Shown: positions 40,558 through 50,171, counted from the stretch's first letter. The stretch: 64,000 nt of DNA from Pilosibacter fragilis (GCF_032490495.1 NZ_JAVYJB010000016.1:8308-72307), one strand, 5' to 3'. The notes: a model not told the origin generated them from the sequence alone. Numbers and translations: made by a program.

Positions 40558-41334
40558 TCAGAACAGGCCAGTATACCAGCCGGTCAATTTTTCTCCGTAT
40601 AATATCATAATAAAACAGGCCGCCGCGATCGCCGGGCCAAAAGGAACACGTTTTTCTTTCCGGAAAGACGCGAACCCCAGACCGAAGAGACAGCTTAAGA
40701 TCAGGTAAAACAGGATCTCCCAGGCCGAGCTCAGGTAAAGTCCTGTCATAAAAAACAATTTGATATCGCCCCCGCCAAGGCTTTCCTTCCCTGTGAGTTT
40801 ATCAAAGACCAGAGATACGAGAAGCATCCCCCCGCCGAGGATCAATCCAAGGAAGAGACCTCCAAAGATTCTCTGGATCGGGTCCGGGAGAAACAGGGCG
40901 GTCGCTAAAAATATCACACAGCCCGCAATCTGCAGGCGGTCGGGGATGATCCATCCATGAAGGTCGGTCAGGCTGAGGATCATAAGGACTACTGTCAGAA
41001 GAATTCCCCTGAGACTCATCACAGACATATCATAGCGATACACGATCATACAGCAGGCAATTCCCGATACCAGTTCCACAAAAAAGGCTTCTGCCGGTAT
41101 CTTTGCCCTGCAGTAGCGGCAGTGTCCTTTTAAAAGGAGCCAGGAAAACAGCGGGATCAAGTCCAGCACTCCCAGGACATGTCCGCAGTGGTCACAGTGG
41201 GACCGCCCGGCAACCACTGACTCTCCGGAAAGAAGCCGTCCCGCCGCGCAGTCCGCAAAGCTTCCGAGACAGCAGCCCAGGATGAATGTGATCGTTAGGA
41301 TGTATATTGTAATTCCCGGGCTGATGTGCAGCAG
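40558..41334 (-). CDS. Prepilin peptidase (A24 family), possibly without a normal start
   Basis: The frame encodes LGCCLGSFADCAAGRLLSGESVVAGRSHCDHCGHVLGVLDLIPLFSWLLLKGHCRYCRAKIP, with two zinc CxxC pairs, then membrane helices and the catalytic aspartates in LSLTDLHGWIIPDRLQ and SLGGGDIKLFF. It cleaves and methylates prepilins in the membrane. No ATG is present at the expected N-terminus: the AAAGGAG site is followed by TATCAATCTG. CTG at 41334 or GTG at 41217 are the only options. The product may be inactive or poorly made. Confidence 0.75.
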   Translation of the reverse strand: MLHISPGITIYILTITFILGCCLGSFADCAAGRLLSGESVVAGRSHCDHCGHVLGVLDLIPLFSWLLLKGHCRYCRAKIPAEAFFVELVSGIACCMIVYRYDMSVMSLRGILLTVVLMILSLTDLHGWIIPDRLQIAGCVIFLATALFLPDPIQRIFGGLFLGLILGGGMLLVSLVFDKLTGKESLGGGDIKLFFMTGLYLSSAWEILFYLILSCLFGLGFASFRKEKRVPFGPAIAAACFIMILYGEKLTGWYTGLF

Positions 41335-41409
41335 ATTGATACTCCTTTATCTATTTGCTAAGGATCCTTTGTAGTCCTATTTTCGAGGGCCGAATAGGTT
41401 CTGTCCCTG

Positions 41410-41937
41410 TCAGTTTTTCAGCTTTCCCTCCATATAACTCACTTGCTGCAGCTGCCCGTCGATACGCATGCGGATCACCATATTGTCCTCCGTCGGCTCG
41501 AAATGGATATCTGAGGCATTCACCGAAACCGCGCGCTCAATAATGGAATTTACGAGCCGGATCATCGGCACGATCCTCTTTTTTGAGGTGCGCTTTGCCT
41601 CCTCGATCGCCATGAAGTTCAATGGATCCGCCATCGCCAGAAAGAGCTGATCCCTGGAAACACGGACCGGAACCACATTCATCTTTTTCGCCAGGTTCTT
41701 TGCTACATATCTGGACATTTCCGGCGTGATATCCACCTTCGAGAGATCGATATATTCGATGCCAAGCTGGATCCGCAGTGTATCGATCAGCTGTTTTTCC
41801 GTTATATAGTTATGTTTGACCAGAGTCGTTCCCAGTCATTCTTTTTCCTGTGCCTGATATTTTAATGCCTCGCCGAGCTGCTCCTACGTGATCAGCCCAG
41901 CCTCAGGAAGCATATCCCCTAAACGTTTTGTATGCAT
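41410..41937 (-). pseudogene. Broken PilB/GspE-type pilus assembly ATPase
   Basis: From ATG 41937: MHTKRLGDMLPEAGLIT, then TAG (41886), EQLGEALKYQAQEKE, TGA (41838), LGTTLVKHNYITEKQLIDT... The last part (MADPLNFMAIEEAKRTSKKRI, ASDIHFEPTEDNMVIRMRIDGQLQ) is the PilB N-terminal domain. It ends after MEGKLKN, before the ATPase core. Two nonsense codons plus truncation make it clearly dead. Confidence 0.85.
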
Positions 41938-42084
41938 AATTTGTCACCTCTGCAAGGATTCGGTCATATCTGACTGCCAATTTTCTGAACAGACATGTTC
42001 TTTTGTATTGTACCATAGGGAAACGTTCTTTTGTAATTTTTCTGGCGAACGTCTTATTTTTATCTTCCAGCCTTTTTGTTTAAG

Positions 42085-42132
42085 CGAAAAAAGCAGTCAT
42101 CCGGTGCAGGTTCATGCCTGCATCAGATGACC
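42085..42132 (-). terminator. Terminator after pheT
   Basis: Minus strand GTCATCTGATGCAGG-6-CCTGCACCGGATGAC, then TGCTTTTTTCGC. Confidence 0.85.
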
Positions 42133-42167
42133 GTTTTTTCAAACATTTGATCAATATTCCATTGATC

Positions 42168-44582
42168 CTACCGGATATCAGCTCCAAGACGGAACTTCAG
42201 GTTTCCGAGGATCTTCTTTACGAATCTCTCGATATCCTTCGGATCAAGTGCCTTGTCCTCCGGGACAAAGGTGATCTTGAATGCCATGCTCTTCTTACCC
42301 TTTCCGAGCTGCTCGCCGCGGTAGATATCGAAGAGCTCTGCGTCACCGACCTGCTTGCATGCCTTCCTGATCTCATTGATCAGGCTGCCGCAGCTTACAT
42401 CCTCGTCAACGACCATAGCCAGGTCACGGGTAACCGTGTCATACTCGGAGATCGGTTTGTAGCGCAGACCTTCCGGCATGTGGGAAGCAAGTGCCGCGAA
42501 GTCGATCTCACCGAGATAGATCTGGTTGTTTGCCTTGCTGTCTTTCGGGAGCTTTAACTCACCCGCAACGCTGTTTGCAAGCTTACCGAAGGAACCGACG
42601 CGCTCGCCATCACAGAGAATGTATGCGGAGATTCCCGGATGAAGATACGGAACATCCTCTGCTCTCTCGTAGTCGAAGCTTACGCCGAAGGAAGCTGCAA
42701 GCTCTTCCATGGTTCCTTTGACGGTAAAGAAGTCTTCTTCCTCACCGAATGCCGCGAATCCCACATGCGGAATCTCATTCGGAAGTTCTGTAAGCGGAAG
42801 TGCCTTCGGATAGTACACGTTCGCGTACTCAAAGAAACGTCCTGCCGTGTTGCCCTTCTTCACATTCTCAACAACGGTATTCAGCATGGACGGAGCCAGG
42901 GTTGTTCTCATGATGGAAAGGTTTGTGGTGATCGGGTTTAACAGGCGGATCACGTTGCGCTCCTTCGCGTCCTCAGCGATATGAAGCGCGTCAAGGTCAG
43001 CGTCAGAGTAGAATGCCAGAGTGGATACCTCGAAATAGCCCTGGGATACCATCACCTGTTTTAATTTTGTTCTTCTCTTCTGTGCCGGGTTTAATCCACC
43101 GTTTGTAACTGCGGAATCCTTTAAGAAGGTCGGAACGATGTGCTCGTAACCGTATTCACGGATCACTTCCTCCGCGAGATCCGGCTCACCAACCTCGATA
43201 TCCTCACGGTAGCGCGGTGCTGTCACAGTAAGAACATCACCGTCGCGCTCTACCTCGAAGCAGAGTCTGCGGAGAATGTCAAGAACATTCTCTGCCGGAA
43301 CCTCGATGCCGAGGATCTTGTTGATGCCACTCAATGTCGCGGTAAATTTCTTACCTTCTCTCGGTGCGCCTGCGCTCACATCGAATGCGCTGGCTGTGAT
43401 CTCGCCGCAACCGAGTTCTTCGATCAGGTGAAGGGCACGTGCCATACCGATCTCTACGGTATACTCAGCGATACCTTTCTCGTAGTGGCTGGACGCATCG
43501 GTGTTCTGTCCGAGGCTTCTCGCTGTCTTACGGATGTTGTCACGCATGAATTTTGCCGACTCAAAGAGAAGCTGCGTGGTGTTCTCTGTGATCTCACTGT
43601 TCATGCCGCCCATGATACCCGCAAGGGCTACCGGTTTGCTGCCGTCGCAGATCACGAGATTGTTCTCGTTTAACTTGAACTCTTTTCCGTCCAGAGTCTG
43701 GATCATCTCGCCGTTCTCCGCGCGGCGGACGATGATCTGGCTGCTCTCTAAGGTGCTCATATCGAAAGCATGCATCGGCTGTCCGATCTCAAGCATCACG
43801 TAGTTTGTGATATCGACCACATTGCTGATGCTCCTTAAGCCGCAGAGTGCTAACTGGCGGCGCATCCATCTCGGGGACTGGCCCGGAGTGATGTTTCTGA
43901 CACCATGACCTAAGTAGCGCGGGCAGAGATCCTGTGCCTCTACTTTGATGTCAAGGTTTTCATATTTATAATCGCTCTCTTTGTAGTCGAGAGCCGGCAT
44001 TTTAAGCGGTTTGTCTAAGACTGCGGCAACCTCTCTCGCGATTCCTAAAACAGACTGGCAGTCCGCACGGTTCGCCGTTACAGAGATGTCGAAGATATAG
44101 TCGTCTAAGCCAACGACTTTCGCGATATCTGTTCCCGGGACGGTGTCCTTCGGAAGGTCTAAGAGACCGTAGACCTCAGAACCTGGATACAGGTCCTCGT
44201 TTAAGCCCAGCTCTTCACCGGAGCAGAGCATACCGTTGGACTCGATGCCCCGCATCGGTTTTGCCTTGATCCTGATGCCGCCCGGAAGTGTGGAATTGTC
44301 GAGGGCTGCCGGTGTGTGCATTCCTGCATACACATTCGGGGCGCCTGTGACGATCTGGATATCGTTTCCATACTCGCCGCAGTCTACTTTACATGTGCAA
44401 AGATGCGTTCCCTCCACCGGGGTACATTCTTTTACAACACCGACAACGACACGGTCGATCTCAGCGGAGAGATCGATCAGTTCCTCTACCTCGAATCCGC
44501 AGCCGAAAAGCTTATCCTCTAACTCCTGGGCTGTCACGTCAATGTCAACATATTCTTTCAGCCAACTAAATGGTACTTTCAT
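42168..44582 (-). CDS. pheT: Phenylalanyl-tRNA synthetase beta subunit
   Basis: An 804-residue protein of normal length. MKVPFSWLKEYVDIDVTAQELEDKLF, an EMAP/OB region, VTANRADCQSVLGIAREVAAVL, and the C-terminal anticodon-binding FDXACB domain (YDTVTRDLAMVVDEDVSCGSL). With PheS it forms the heterotetramer that charges tRNA-Phe and edits Tyr-tRNA. It lies 18 bases after pheS. Confidence 0.97.
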   Translation of the reverse strand: MKVPFSWLKEYVDIDVTAQELEDKLFGCGFEVEELIDLSAEIDRVVVGVVKECTPVEGTHLCTCKVDCGEYGNDIQIVTGAPNVYAGMHTPAALDNSTLPGGIRIKAKPMRGIESNGMLCSGEELGLNEDLYPGSEVYGLLDLPKDTVPGTDIAKVVGLDDYIFDISVTANRADCQSVLGIAREVAAVLDKPLKMPALDYKESDYKYENLDIKVEAQDLCPRYLGHGVRNITPGQSPRWMRRQLALCGLRSISNVVDITNYVMLEIGQPMHAFDMSTLESSQIIVRRAENGEMIQTLDGKEFKLNENNLVICDGSKPVALAGIMGGMNSEITENTTQLLFESAKFMRDNIRKTARSLGQNTDASSHYEKGIAEYTVEIGMARALHLIEELGCGEITASAFDVSAGAPREGKKFTATLSGINKILGIEVPAENVLDILRRLCFEVERDGDVLTVTAPRYREDIEVGEPDLAEEVIREYGYEHIVPTFLKDSAVTNGGLNPAQKRRTKLKQVMVSQGYFEVSTLAFYSDADLDALHIAEDAKERNVIRLLNPITTNLSIMRTTLAPSMLNTVVENVKKGNTAGRFFEYANVYYPKALPLTELPNEIPHVGFAAFGEEEDFFTVKGTMEELAASFGVSFDYERAEDVPYLHPGISAYILCDGERVGSFGKLANSVAGELKLPKDSKANNQIYLGEIDFAALASHMPEGLRYKPISEYDTVTRDLAMVVDEDVSCGSLINEIRKACKQVGDAELFDIYRGEQLGKGKKSMAFKITFVPEDKALDPKDIERFVKKILGNLKFRLGADIR

Positions 44583-44600
44583 GATCTTCTCCCTCCCCTA

Positions 44601-45623
44601 TTAGCCTTTGAACTGCTTCAGGAAACGAAGATCATTCTCATAAAGCAGGTTGATGTTGTTGATACCGTATTTTAACATGGCGATACGCTCGATACCGATA
44701 CCGAAGGCGAGACCGGAATACTCATTCGGGTCGATTCCGCAGTTTTCCAGGACCTTGTGGTGTACGATACCGCCGCCGAGAACCTCGATCCAGCCGGTGT
44801 GTTTGCAGAGCGGGCAGCCTTTTCCACCGCACTCGAAGCAGCTTACATCGACCTCAACGCTCGGCTCCGTGAACGGGAAATAGCTCGGACGGAGACGTGT
44901 CTTAACTTCGCTTCCGAAGATCGCCTGTACGAACTTGTCCAGCATACCCTGAAGGTCGCAGAGTGTGATCTTCTTATCCACAACAAGACCTTCCATCTGA
45001 TGGAACATCGGGGAGTGGGTTGCGTCACTGTCGGAACGGAATACACGTCCCGGTGCCAGCATCTTGATCGGCGGCTTCTTCGCGTCCATGACACGGATCT
45101 GTCCCGGGCTTGTGTGGGTACGGAGCAAGATATCTTCCGCTACATAGAAGGTATCCTGCATATCTCTCGCCGGATGGTTCTTTGCAACGTTTAATCTTGT
45201 AAAGTTATGGTCGTCATCCTCGATCTCCGGGCCGTCGTAGATCTCGAAGCCCATTCCGGCGAAGACATCGATCATCTCGTTCTCTGTGACGGTGAGCGGA
45301 TGAAGTCCTCCTGCCGGGCGCATCTTTGCCGGCATGGTGATGTCGACCTGCTCGCTCTTGTTGCGGGCTGCAAGCTCCAGCTCATCCATCTTATTTTTCA
45401 TTTCCTGGTAGCGTGCTTCTACCTGATTCTTAAATTCGTTGATCGTCTTACCAACGTTCGGGCGCTCCTCCTTCGGAACGCTTCCAAGACCTTTCATCAG
45501 GTCCGCAATGCTGCCTTTCTTTCCAAGGAAGTTCTGCCAGAACTCACCAAGCTGTTCCTTGGACTCTACACTGCCGAGAGCGGCTTCCATCTGCTCTTTC
45601 AGTGCCTTGATCTTCTCTTCCAT
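44601..45623 (-). CDS. pheS: Phenylalanyl-tRNA synthetase alpha subunit
   Basis: About 340 residues from the ATG at 45623 after GAGGTGGACT. Coiled-coil N-terminus (MEEKIKALKEQMEAALG) and class II catalytic motifs: HPLTVTENEMIDVFAGMGFEI, PGQIRVMDAKKPPIKMLAPGRVFRSD, FHQMEGLVVDK and GIGIERIAMLKYG. First gene of the T-box-controlled pheST operon. Confidence 0.97.
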   Translation of the reverse strand: MEEKIKALKEQMEAALGSVESKEQLGEFWQNFLGKKGSIADLMKGLGSVPKEERPNVGKTINEFKNQVEARYQEMKNKMDELELAARNKSEQVDITMPAKMRPAGGLHPLTVTENEMIDVFAGMGFEIYDGPEIEDDDHNFTRLNVAKNHPARDMQDTFYVAEDILLRTHTSPGQIRVMDAKKPPIKMLAPGRVFRSDSDATHSPMFHQMEGLVVDKKITLCDLQGMLDKFVQAIFGSEVKTRLRPSYFPFTEPSVEVDVSCFECGGKGCPLCKHTGWIEVLGGGIVHHKVLENCGIDPNEYSGLAFGIGIERIAMLKYGINNINLLYENDLRFLKQFKG

Positions 45624-45691
45624 AGTCCACCTCATTCTTTCGGTATGGTTTGGTTATCTATCAGTGCGGCGGTCAGGCTTTTCTGCATGGC

Positions 45692-45812
45692 CATATCTTC
45701 TTGTTTTCTCTTTCACGAAAACAAGAAGCACGGGGCGTTCCCCGTATGATGATTTTTTCTGAAAAAGGCTTATGCAAGCGAGCTTGCAGCACCTTTCTCA
45801 GGAAAAATCATC
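45692..45812. repeat. Hairpin-rich insert in the pheS leader
   Basis: A 121-bp segment with three hairpins: CTTCTTGTTTTC-8-GAAAACAAGAAG (45697-45728), CGGGG-CGTT-CCCCG (45731-45744), and a long imperfect one from GATGATTTTT (45748) to AAAAATCATC (45812). It is flanked by the direct repeat GCATGGC (45685-45691 and 45813-45819). No terminal inverted repeats. Possibly an inserted element. Confidence 0.5.
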
Positions 45813-45832
45813 GCATGGCTGAGCTGTTAACA

Positions 45833-46085
45833 TGAAAAAAGCCCCGTCCCGCGCTATGGGACGAAGCTGACTCTCCGTGGTACCACCCAGATTCCGCATG
45901 ATTTATATGCGGCACTCTAACGTCTGTAACGGGACTTCCCGTCCTGCACTACTGGAATTTCTTTCGCACAGGCTGCTCAAGAGTGAATTTACAAAAGTTT
46001 CCTTCGGAAGGTCTTTCAGCCGGTGAACCTTCTCTCTGTCATACCGGAATTTCCTTGTACTGTCTCTGTCATTGCGTTTTACACA
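45833..46085 (-). promoter_or_regulatory. T-box riboswitch leader of pheST
   Basis: Minus strand. Stem I has an AGAGAGAAGG bulge region; the specifier is TTC (Phe) at 45987-45985, in AAATTCACTC. The T-box motif GGGTGGTACCACGG (TGGT pairs with ACCA of tRNA-Phe) is at about 45890-45875. The terminator CGTCCC-7-GGGACG plus GGGGCTTTTTT (45863-45835) competes with the antiterminator. Uncharged tRNA-Phe turns on pheST. Confidence 0.93.
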
Positions 46086-46091
46086 TTGACG

Positions 46092-46120
46092 ATGGTAGCA
46101 CAATCCGTAATATTTGTCAA
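46092..46120 (-). promoter_or_regulatory. Promoter of the pheST T-box transcript
   Basis: TTGACA (46120-46115), 17 bp, TACCAT (46097-46092). Confidence 0.8.
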
Positions 46121-46160
46121 GTGGCGGGCAGTCTGTCGGAATGGGATCCATGTTTTAACC

Positions 46161-46293
46161 GTTACTGTTTACGCCTTGCGCAAACAGTAACTGATTTTGC
46201 CGATGCTTCGCATTCCAAATCGGCAAAATCCACTACCACCACTGTACTGTACGGAATTTTCAGTTCAGAAAATTCCTACCCGTGTACAGTAAC
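46161..46293. mobile_element. 133-bp miniature inverted-repeat element, divergent type
   Basis: Begins GTTACTGTTTACG and ends CGTGTACAGTAAC. It is flanked on both sides by TTTTAACC (46153-46160 and 46294-46301), a perfect 8-bp target duplication. Internally it holds three hairpins, including GATTTTGCCGAT/ATCGGCAAAATC around CATTCCAA. Same length as the copies at 47091 and 53886, and shares CATTCCAAATCGGC with them. No coding capacity. Confidence 0.88.
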
Positions 46294-46360
46294 TTTTAAC
46301 CTTCCTTATTAATTTTCCGTTTATATCTGTGAATTTATTTCGAAACATTGCCCGCATTTC

Positions 46361-46389
46361 TTGACACAATTCCCGTTTTATGGCATTAT
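46361..46389 (+). promoter_or_regulatory. Promoter of mgsA
   Basis: TTGACA, 17 bp, CATTAT, about 100 bases before the start codon. Confidence 0.7.
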
Positions 46390-46496
46390 CACCTTGTGGC
46401 AGCAAATTATCTGCATATTATCTTTTATTTCATCCATTCGCATTCGCAATATGCAGGTCTTTTCGAGACAACACCTGTCAAAAAGGAGGAATTTCT

Positions 46497-46961
46497 ATGG
46501 ATTTTCTGACACTGACCATCGGTAAACAGAAAAACATCGCTCTGATCGCCCATGACAGTAAGAAGCATGAGATGATCGAATGGTGCGAGGCAAATAAAGA
46601 GATCTTAAAGGGACATTTCCTGTGCGGCACAGGAACTACCGCGAGAATGATCACCGAAGCCACCGGTCTCCCGGTAAAGGGCTATAACAGCGGTCCTCTC
46701 GGCGGTGACCAGCAGATCGGCGCGAAGATCGTGGAGGGGCGCATCGACTTCGTTGTTTTCTTCTCCGATCCCCTGACTGCCCAGCCCCACGATCCGGACG
46801 TGAAGGCGCTTCTTCGTATCGCCCAGGTCTACGACATCCCGATCGCAAATAATAAGGCAACGGCAGATTTCATGATCTCCTCCCCGCTTATGAACGAGAC
46901 ATATGACCACCGGGTCATTAATTTCCATGAGGCGATCGCGGACAGGGCGAAGACGCTGTAA
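46497..46961 (+). CDS. mgsA: Methylglyoxal synthase
   Basis: A 154-residue protein. The ATG at 46497 follows AAAAGGAGGA; the open frame extends to 46380 but lacks a ribosome site and includes the promoter. It has NIALIAHDSKKHEMIEWCE, LCGTGTTARMITEATG, VKGYNSGPLGGDQQIGA and the catalytic region DFVVFFSDPLTAQPHDPDVKALLRI. It converts dihydroxyacetone phosphate to methylglyoxal, a bypass of lower glycolysis. Confidence 0.95.
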   Translation: MDFLTLTIGKQKNIALIAHDSKKHEMIEWCEANKEILKGHFLCGTGTTARMITEATGLPVKGYNSGPLGGDQQIGAKIVEGRIDFVVFFSDPLTAQPHDPDVKALLRIAQVYDIPIANNKATADFMISSPLMNETYDHRVINFHEAIADRAKTL

Positions 46962-46997
46962 GATTATTGATTTCAACCAGGCGGCACAGATATCAGA

Positions 46998-47040
46998 AAA
47001 AGCAGAAAAACATTCAATGTGGATGTTCTTCTGCTTTTCT
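46998..47040 (+). terminator. Terminator after mgsA
   Basis: AAAAGCAGAA, a second ACAT/ATGT step, then TTCTGCTTTTCTT. Confidence 0.75.
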
Positions 47041-47090
47041 TGCTTGCCAGTATTTAAATATACACAGATCTAAGAAATAATTCTATATTT

Positions 47091-47223
47091 GTAACTGTTC
47101 AGTACCTTCACAGTTACATGCAAAAATCCATTCCAAATCGGCTACGCCGATGGGATTTTTGCCTTTTAGCCTAGGTTTTCTTACGGTCAGCGCAGCAAGT
47201 GCGCAGACCTACTGAACAGTTAC
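47091..47223. mobile_element. 133-bp miniature element, copy 1
   Basis: Begins GTAACTGTTCAGTACC and ends CCTACTGAACAGTTAC, a 14-bp perfect terminal inverted repeat. Flanked by CTATATTT on both sides (47083-47090, 47224-47231). The reverse complement is identical over all 133 bases to 53886-54018. Internal stems: GCAAAAATCC/GGATTTTTGC and GGTCAGCGCA/TGCGCAGACC. Lies between mgsA and the DUF523 gene. Confidence 0.93.
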
Positions 47224-47256
47224 CTATATTTTTCTTATTTTTAAACCTCTAAACCA

Positions 47257-47733
47257 TCAAGTGAGCTCTCCGCTGTTGATCACTGCTTCCAGTTCTTTCA
47301 GCCGGCTCTCCCCGTACACTTTCAGTCCATACCCGGCAAGCAGGGCCGCAGTCTTTCCCATTCCCTCGCGGAGTTTATGGGAAAAGGTTCCGTCATAGAT
47401 GCCGTTTGAGCCGCATGACGGGCTTCTTTCTTTTAAAATCGCGATGGTGCAGTCATATTTTTTCGCCTCCCGGAGCGCGAAGTCGGCGCCGAGGAGGAAT
47501 TCTGCCGTGACGTCCTCGCCTTCCGTGTTCATGACCGCCTCGTCCGGCATATGGATCTCGGAGGCTGCCCGCGGGGTCGGAAGTCCGCCCGCCTGTTCCG
47601 GGCAGACCAGATGGAACTTTGCCTTTCCTTCCATTTTTTTCATAAAATCGAGCACATCCTGATTGCGGTTGTTCGAGCCGTCCCACTTGCAGTTTTCGCC
47701 GATGAGACAGGCACTGATCAATATCTGAAGCAT
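47257..47733 (-). CDS. DUF523 family protein
   Basis: A 158-residue protein with the family's SACLIGENCKWDGSNNRN, VCPEQAGGLPTPR and LKERSPSCGSNGIYDGTF motifs, including conserved cysteines. DUF523 proteins are widespread in anaerobes; the biochemical role is not established. Stands alone, convergent with mgsA. Confidence 0.88.
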   Translation of the reverse strand: MLQILISACLIGENCKWDGSNNRNQDVLDFMKKMEGKAKFHLVCPEQAGGLPTPRAASEIHMPDEAVMNTEGEDVTAEFLLGADFALREAKKYDCTIAILKERSPSCGSNGIYDGTFSHKLREGMGKTAALLAGYGLKVYGESRLKELEAVINSGELT

Positions 47734-47852
47734 AATTCTCCCTCTTTCAATGCACGCCGGACAGAGTTCCAGGCTCCTGCATCAACACATTCTGTTGCTC
47801 AAATGGCAGGAATCATCACACAGGTTTCTTATTTCTCTCAATCCGGCTGTAT

Positions 47853-47905
47853 GATAAAAGCAGGATCGTCCCACACTTTTTCATGCGGAAGCGGTCCTGC
47901 TTTCT
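47853..47905 (-). terminator. Terminator after typA
   Basis: Minus strand AAAGCAGGA...TCCTGCTTTTATC with an internal bulged loop. Lies between typA and the DUF523 gene. Confidence 0.65.
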
Positions 47906-47982
47906 TTCTATCTTTTCATAAGATCACGCTGCGTCTTCGTGATCCTATCTTCGTAGGTTTCCGCGCAGATGGTGATCAATGA

Positions 47983-49824
47983 TTACATCTGGCTCTTCTT
48001 GCTGATCATTGCTCTCTTTCTGAGGGTCGGATCAAGGATCTTCTTTCTGATACGAAGGCTTGTCGGTGTGATCTCAAGAAGCTCGTCCGTATCGATGAAA
48101 TCCAGACACTGCTCCAGGCTCATAATCTTCGGCGGAACAAGCTTTAATGCCTCGTCGGCGCTGGAGGAACGTGTATTTGTTAACTTCTTTGTCTTGCAGA
48201 CGTTGATCTCGATATCCTCCGCCTTCGGGCTCTGTCCGACGATCATACCGGAGTAAACCTTTACGCCCGGTCCGATGAACAGGGTACCTCTCTCCTGGGC
48301 GTTGAACAGACCATAGGTGATGGACTCACCGGCCTCGAACGCGATCAGGGAGCCTGTCTTTCTGTAGCTTAACTCACCCTTGAACGGAGCGTATCCGTCA
48401 AAGCTTGTGTTCAGGATACCGTTACCCTTTGTATCTGTCATGAACTCACCGCGGTAACCGATGAGACCTCTGGACGGGATGGAGAACTCAAGTCTTGTGT
48501 AACCGCCGTTTGTCGGACTCATCCCCTGAAGTTCACCCTTTCTGCTTGTAAGCTTCTGGATGACAGCTCCGGTAAACTCATCCGGAACATCAACGTAAGC
48601 GAGCTCCATCGGCTCTAACTTTCTGTTTCTCTCGTCGTATTTGTAGATAACCTCTGCCTTGCTGACAGCGAACTCAAAGCCCTCACGGCGCATGTTCTCG
48701 ATCAGGACGGACAGATGAAGCTCACCACGGCCGGATACCTTGAAGCAGTCTGCGGACTCTGTCTCTTCTACACGAAGGCTGACATCCGTGTTTAACTCAC
48801 GGAACAGACGGTCGCGGAGGTGACGGGAAGTAATGAACTTACCTTCCTGACCTGCCAGCGGACTGTCATTTACCATGAAGTTCATGGAGATCGTCGGCTC
48901 GGAGATCTTCTGGAACGGAATCGCCTCCGGCTTCTCCGGGGAGCAGAGGGTATCACCGATATGGATATCCGGGATACCGGAGATCGCTACGATCTCACCG
49001 ATGGTCGCGTTCTGTACTTCGACTCTCTTTAAGCCGTCGAATACATAGAGCTTACCGATCTTAACCTTCTTCATCTTGTCCGGATCATGATGGTTTACGA
49101 TCACGCAGTCCTGATTTAACTTTAAGGAACCGCTGTCGATCTTACCGATACCGATACGGCCTACGAACTCGTTGTAGTCGATGGTGCTGATAAGGACCTG
49201 GGTCTCAGCCTCCGGATCACCTTCCGGCTCCGGGATATAGTTGATAATGGTCTCGAATAACGGGCTCATATCCACTTCAGGATCATCTAATTCTTTCTTT
49301 GCGAAGCCTGCACGGGCAGACGCGTAAACGAACGGGCAGTCAAGCTGCTCATCAGATGCGTCGAGATCCATGAATAATTCAAGAGTCTCGTCGATCACTG
49401 CTTCCGGTCTTGCCTCCGGGCGGTCGATCTTGTTGATGCAGACGATAACTCTTAAGTCAAGGTCAAGTGCTTTCTGGAGAACGAACTTCGTCTGCGGCAT
49501 CGGTCCCTCGAATGCGTCGACAACAAGGACAACACCGTCTACCATCTTAAGGACACGCTCAACCTCGCCGCCAAAGTCCGCATGACCTGGGGTGTCGATG
49601 ATGTTGATCTTCACACCCTTGTAGAATACGGCTGTATTCTTGGAAAGGATTGTAATTCCTCTTTCTCTCTCGATGTCATTGGAGTCCATGACACGCTCTT
49701 CTACTTCCTGGTTTGCACGGAATACGCCGCTCTGCTTTAATAACTGGTCTACCAGGGTCGTTTTACCGTGGTCAACGTGGGCGATGATCGCAATATTTCT
49801 GATATCTTCGCGTTTGATCTTCAT
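47983..49824 (-). CDS. typA: Translational GTPase TypA/BipA
   Basis: About 613 residues from the ATG at 49824 after AAGAGGA (MKIKREDIRNIAIIAHVDHGKTTLVD). G1 AHVDHGKTT, G2 RERGITI, G3 DTPGHADFG, G4 NKIDRPEA. EF-G-like domains and the BipA C-terminal domain follow (GELHLSVLIENMRREGFEF, and the conserved GLFNAQERGTLFIGPG). A ribosome-associated GTPase for assembly and stress adaptation. Confidence 0.97.
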   Translation of the reverse strand: MKIKREDIRNIAIIAHVDHGKTTLVDQLLKQSGVFRANQEVEERVMDSNDIERERGITILSKNTAVFYKGVKINIIDTPGHADFGGEVERVLKMVDGVVLVVDAFEGPMPQTKFVLQKALDLDLRVIVCINKIDRPEARPEAVIDETLELFMDLDASDEQLDCPFVYASARAGFAKKELDDPEVDMSPLFETIINYIPEPEGDPEAETQVLISTIDYNEFVGRIGIGKIDSGSLKLNQDCVIVNHHDPDKMKKVKIGKLYVFDGLKRVEVQNATIGEIVAISGIPDIHIGDTLCSPEKPEAIPFQKISEPTISMNFMVNDSPLAGQEGKFITSRHLRDRLFRELNTDVSLRVEETESADCFKVSGRGELHLSVLIENMRREGFEFAVSKAEVIYKYDERNRKLEPMELAYVDVPDEFTGAVIQKLTSRKGELQGMSPTNGGYTRLEFSIPSRGLIGYRGEFMTDTKGNGILNTSFDGYAPFKGELSYRKTGSLIAFEAGESITYGLFNAQERGTLFIGPGVKVYSGMIVGQSPKAEDIEINVCKTKKLTNTRSSSADEALKLVPPKIMSLEQCLDFIDTDELLEITPTSLRIRKKILDPTLRKRAMISKKSQM

Positions 49825-49943
49825 AATCAATCCTCTTTCTTCATCTATAACTGTCCTCTCACCGATCATTTCCCGACCCGTTTTGCACAGTCATCTTACA
49901 TTGTATACACTACATTTCCTAATTTTTGCATTACCGACTCAAA

Positions 49944-49972
49944 ATTATAGCATTCATGAAATCAAAATGCAA
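49944..49972 (-). promoter_or_regulatory. Promoter of typA
   Basis: TTGCAT (49972-49967), 17 bp, TATAAT (49949-49944). The remainder of 49825-50171 is AT-rich and has no other feature I can support. Confidence 0.65.
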
Positions 49973-50171
49973 TATATAATCTTTCAAAATTCGGGGCAGA
50001 TCTGCCTTTTCTGTGTGTTTTTTTCTATCCAATCGGCAGTTAGTTTTCTCTCACCCATTCGAAATGTCAGAACCCCCGTTTATACTGGCTTGCTGCGGCA
50101 TTCAAGGATCAGCCTGATATCCCCTTCAAGACATAACTTCTGTATGTGCAGACTGATGCCCCGGCCGGCAG

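Noticed and set aside
46380..46496. Longer N-terminus for methylglyoxal synthase
   Set aside because: The extension overlaps the promoter -10, has no ribosome site and is not like the family; the ATG at 46497 has AAAAGGAGGA.
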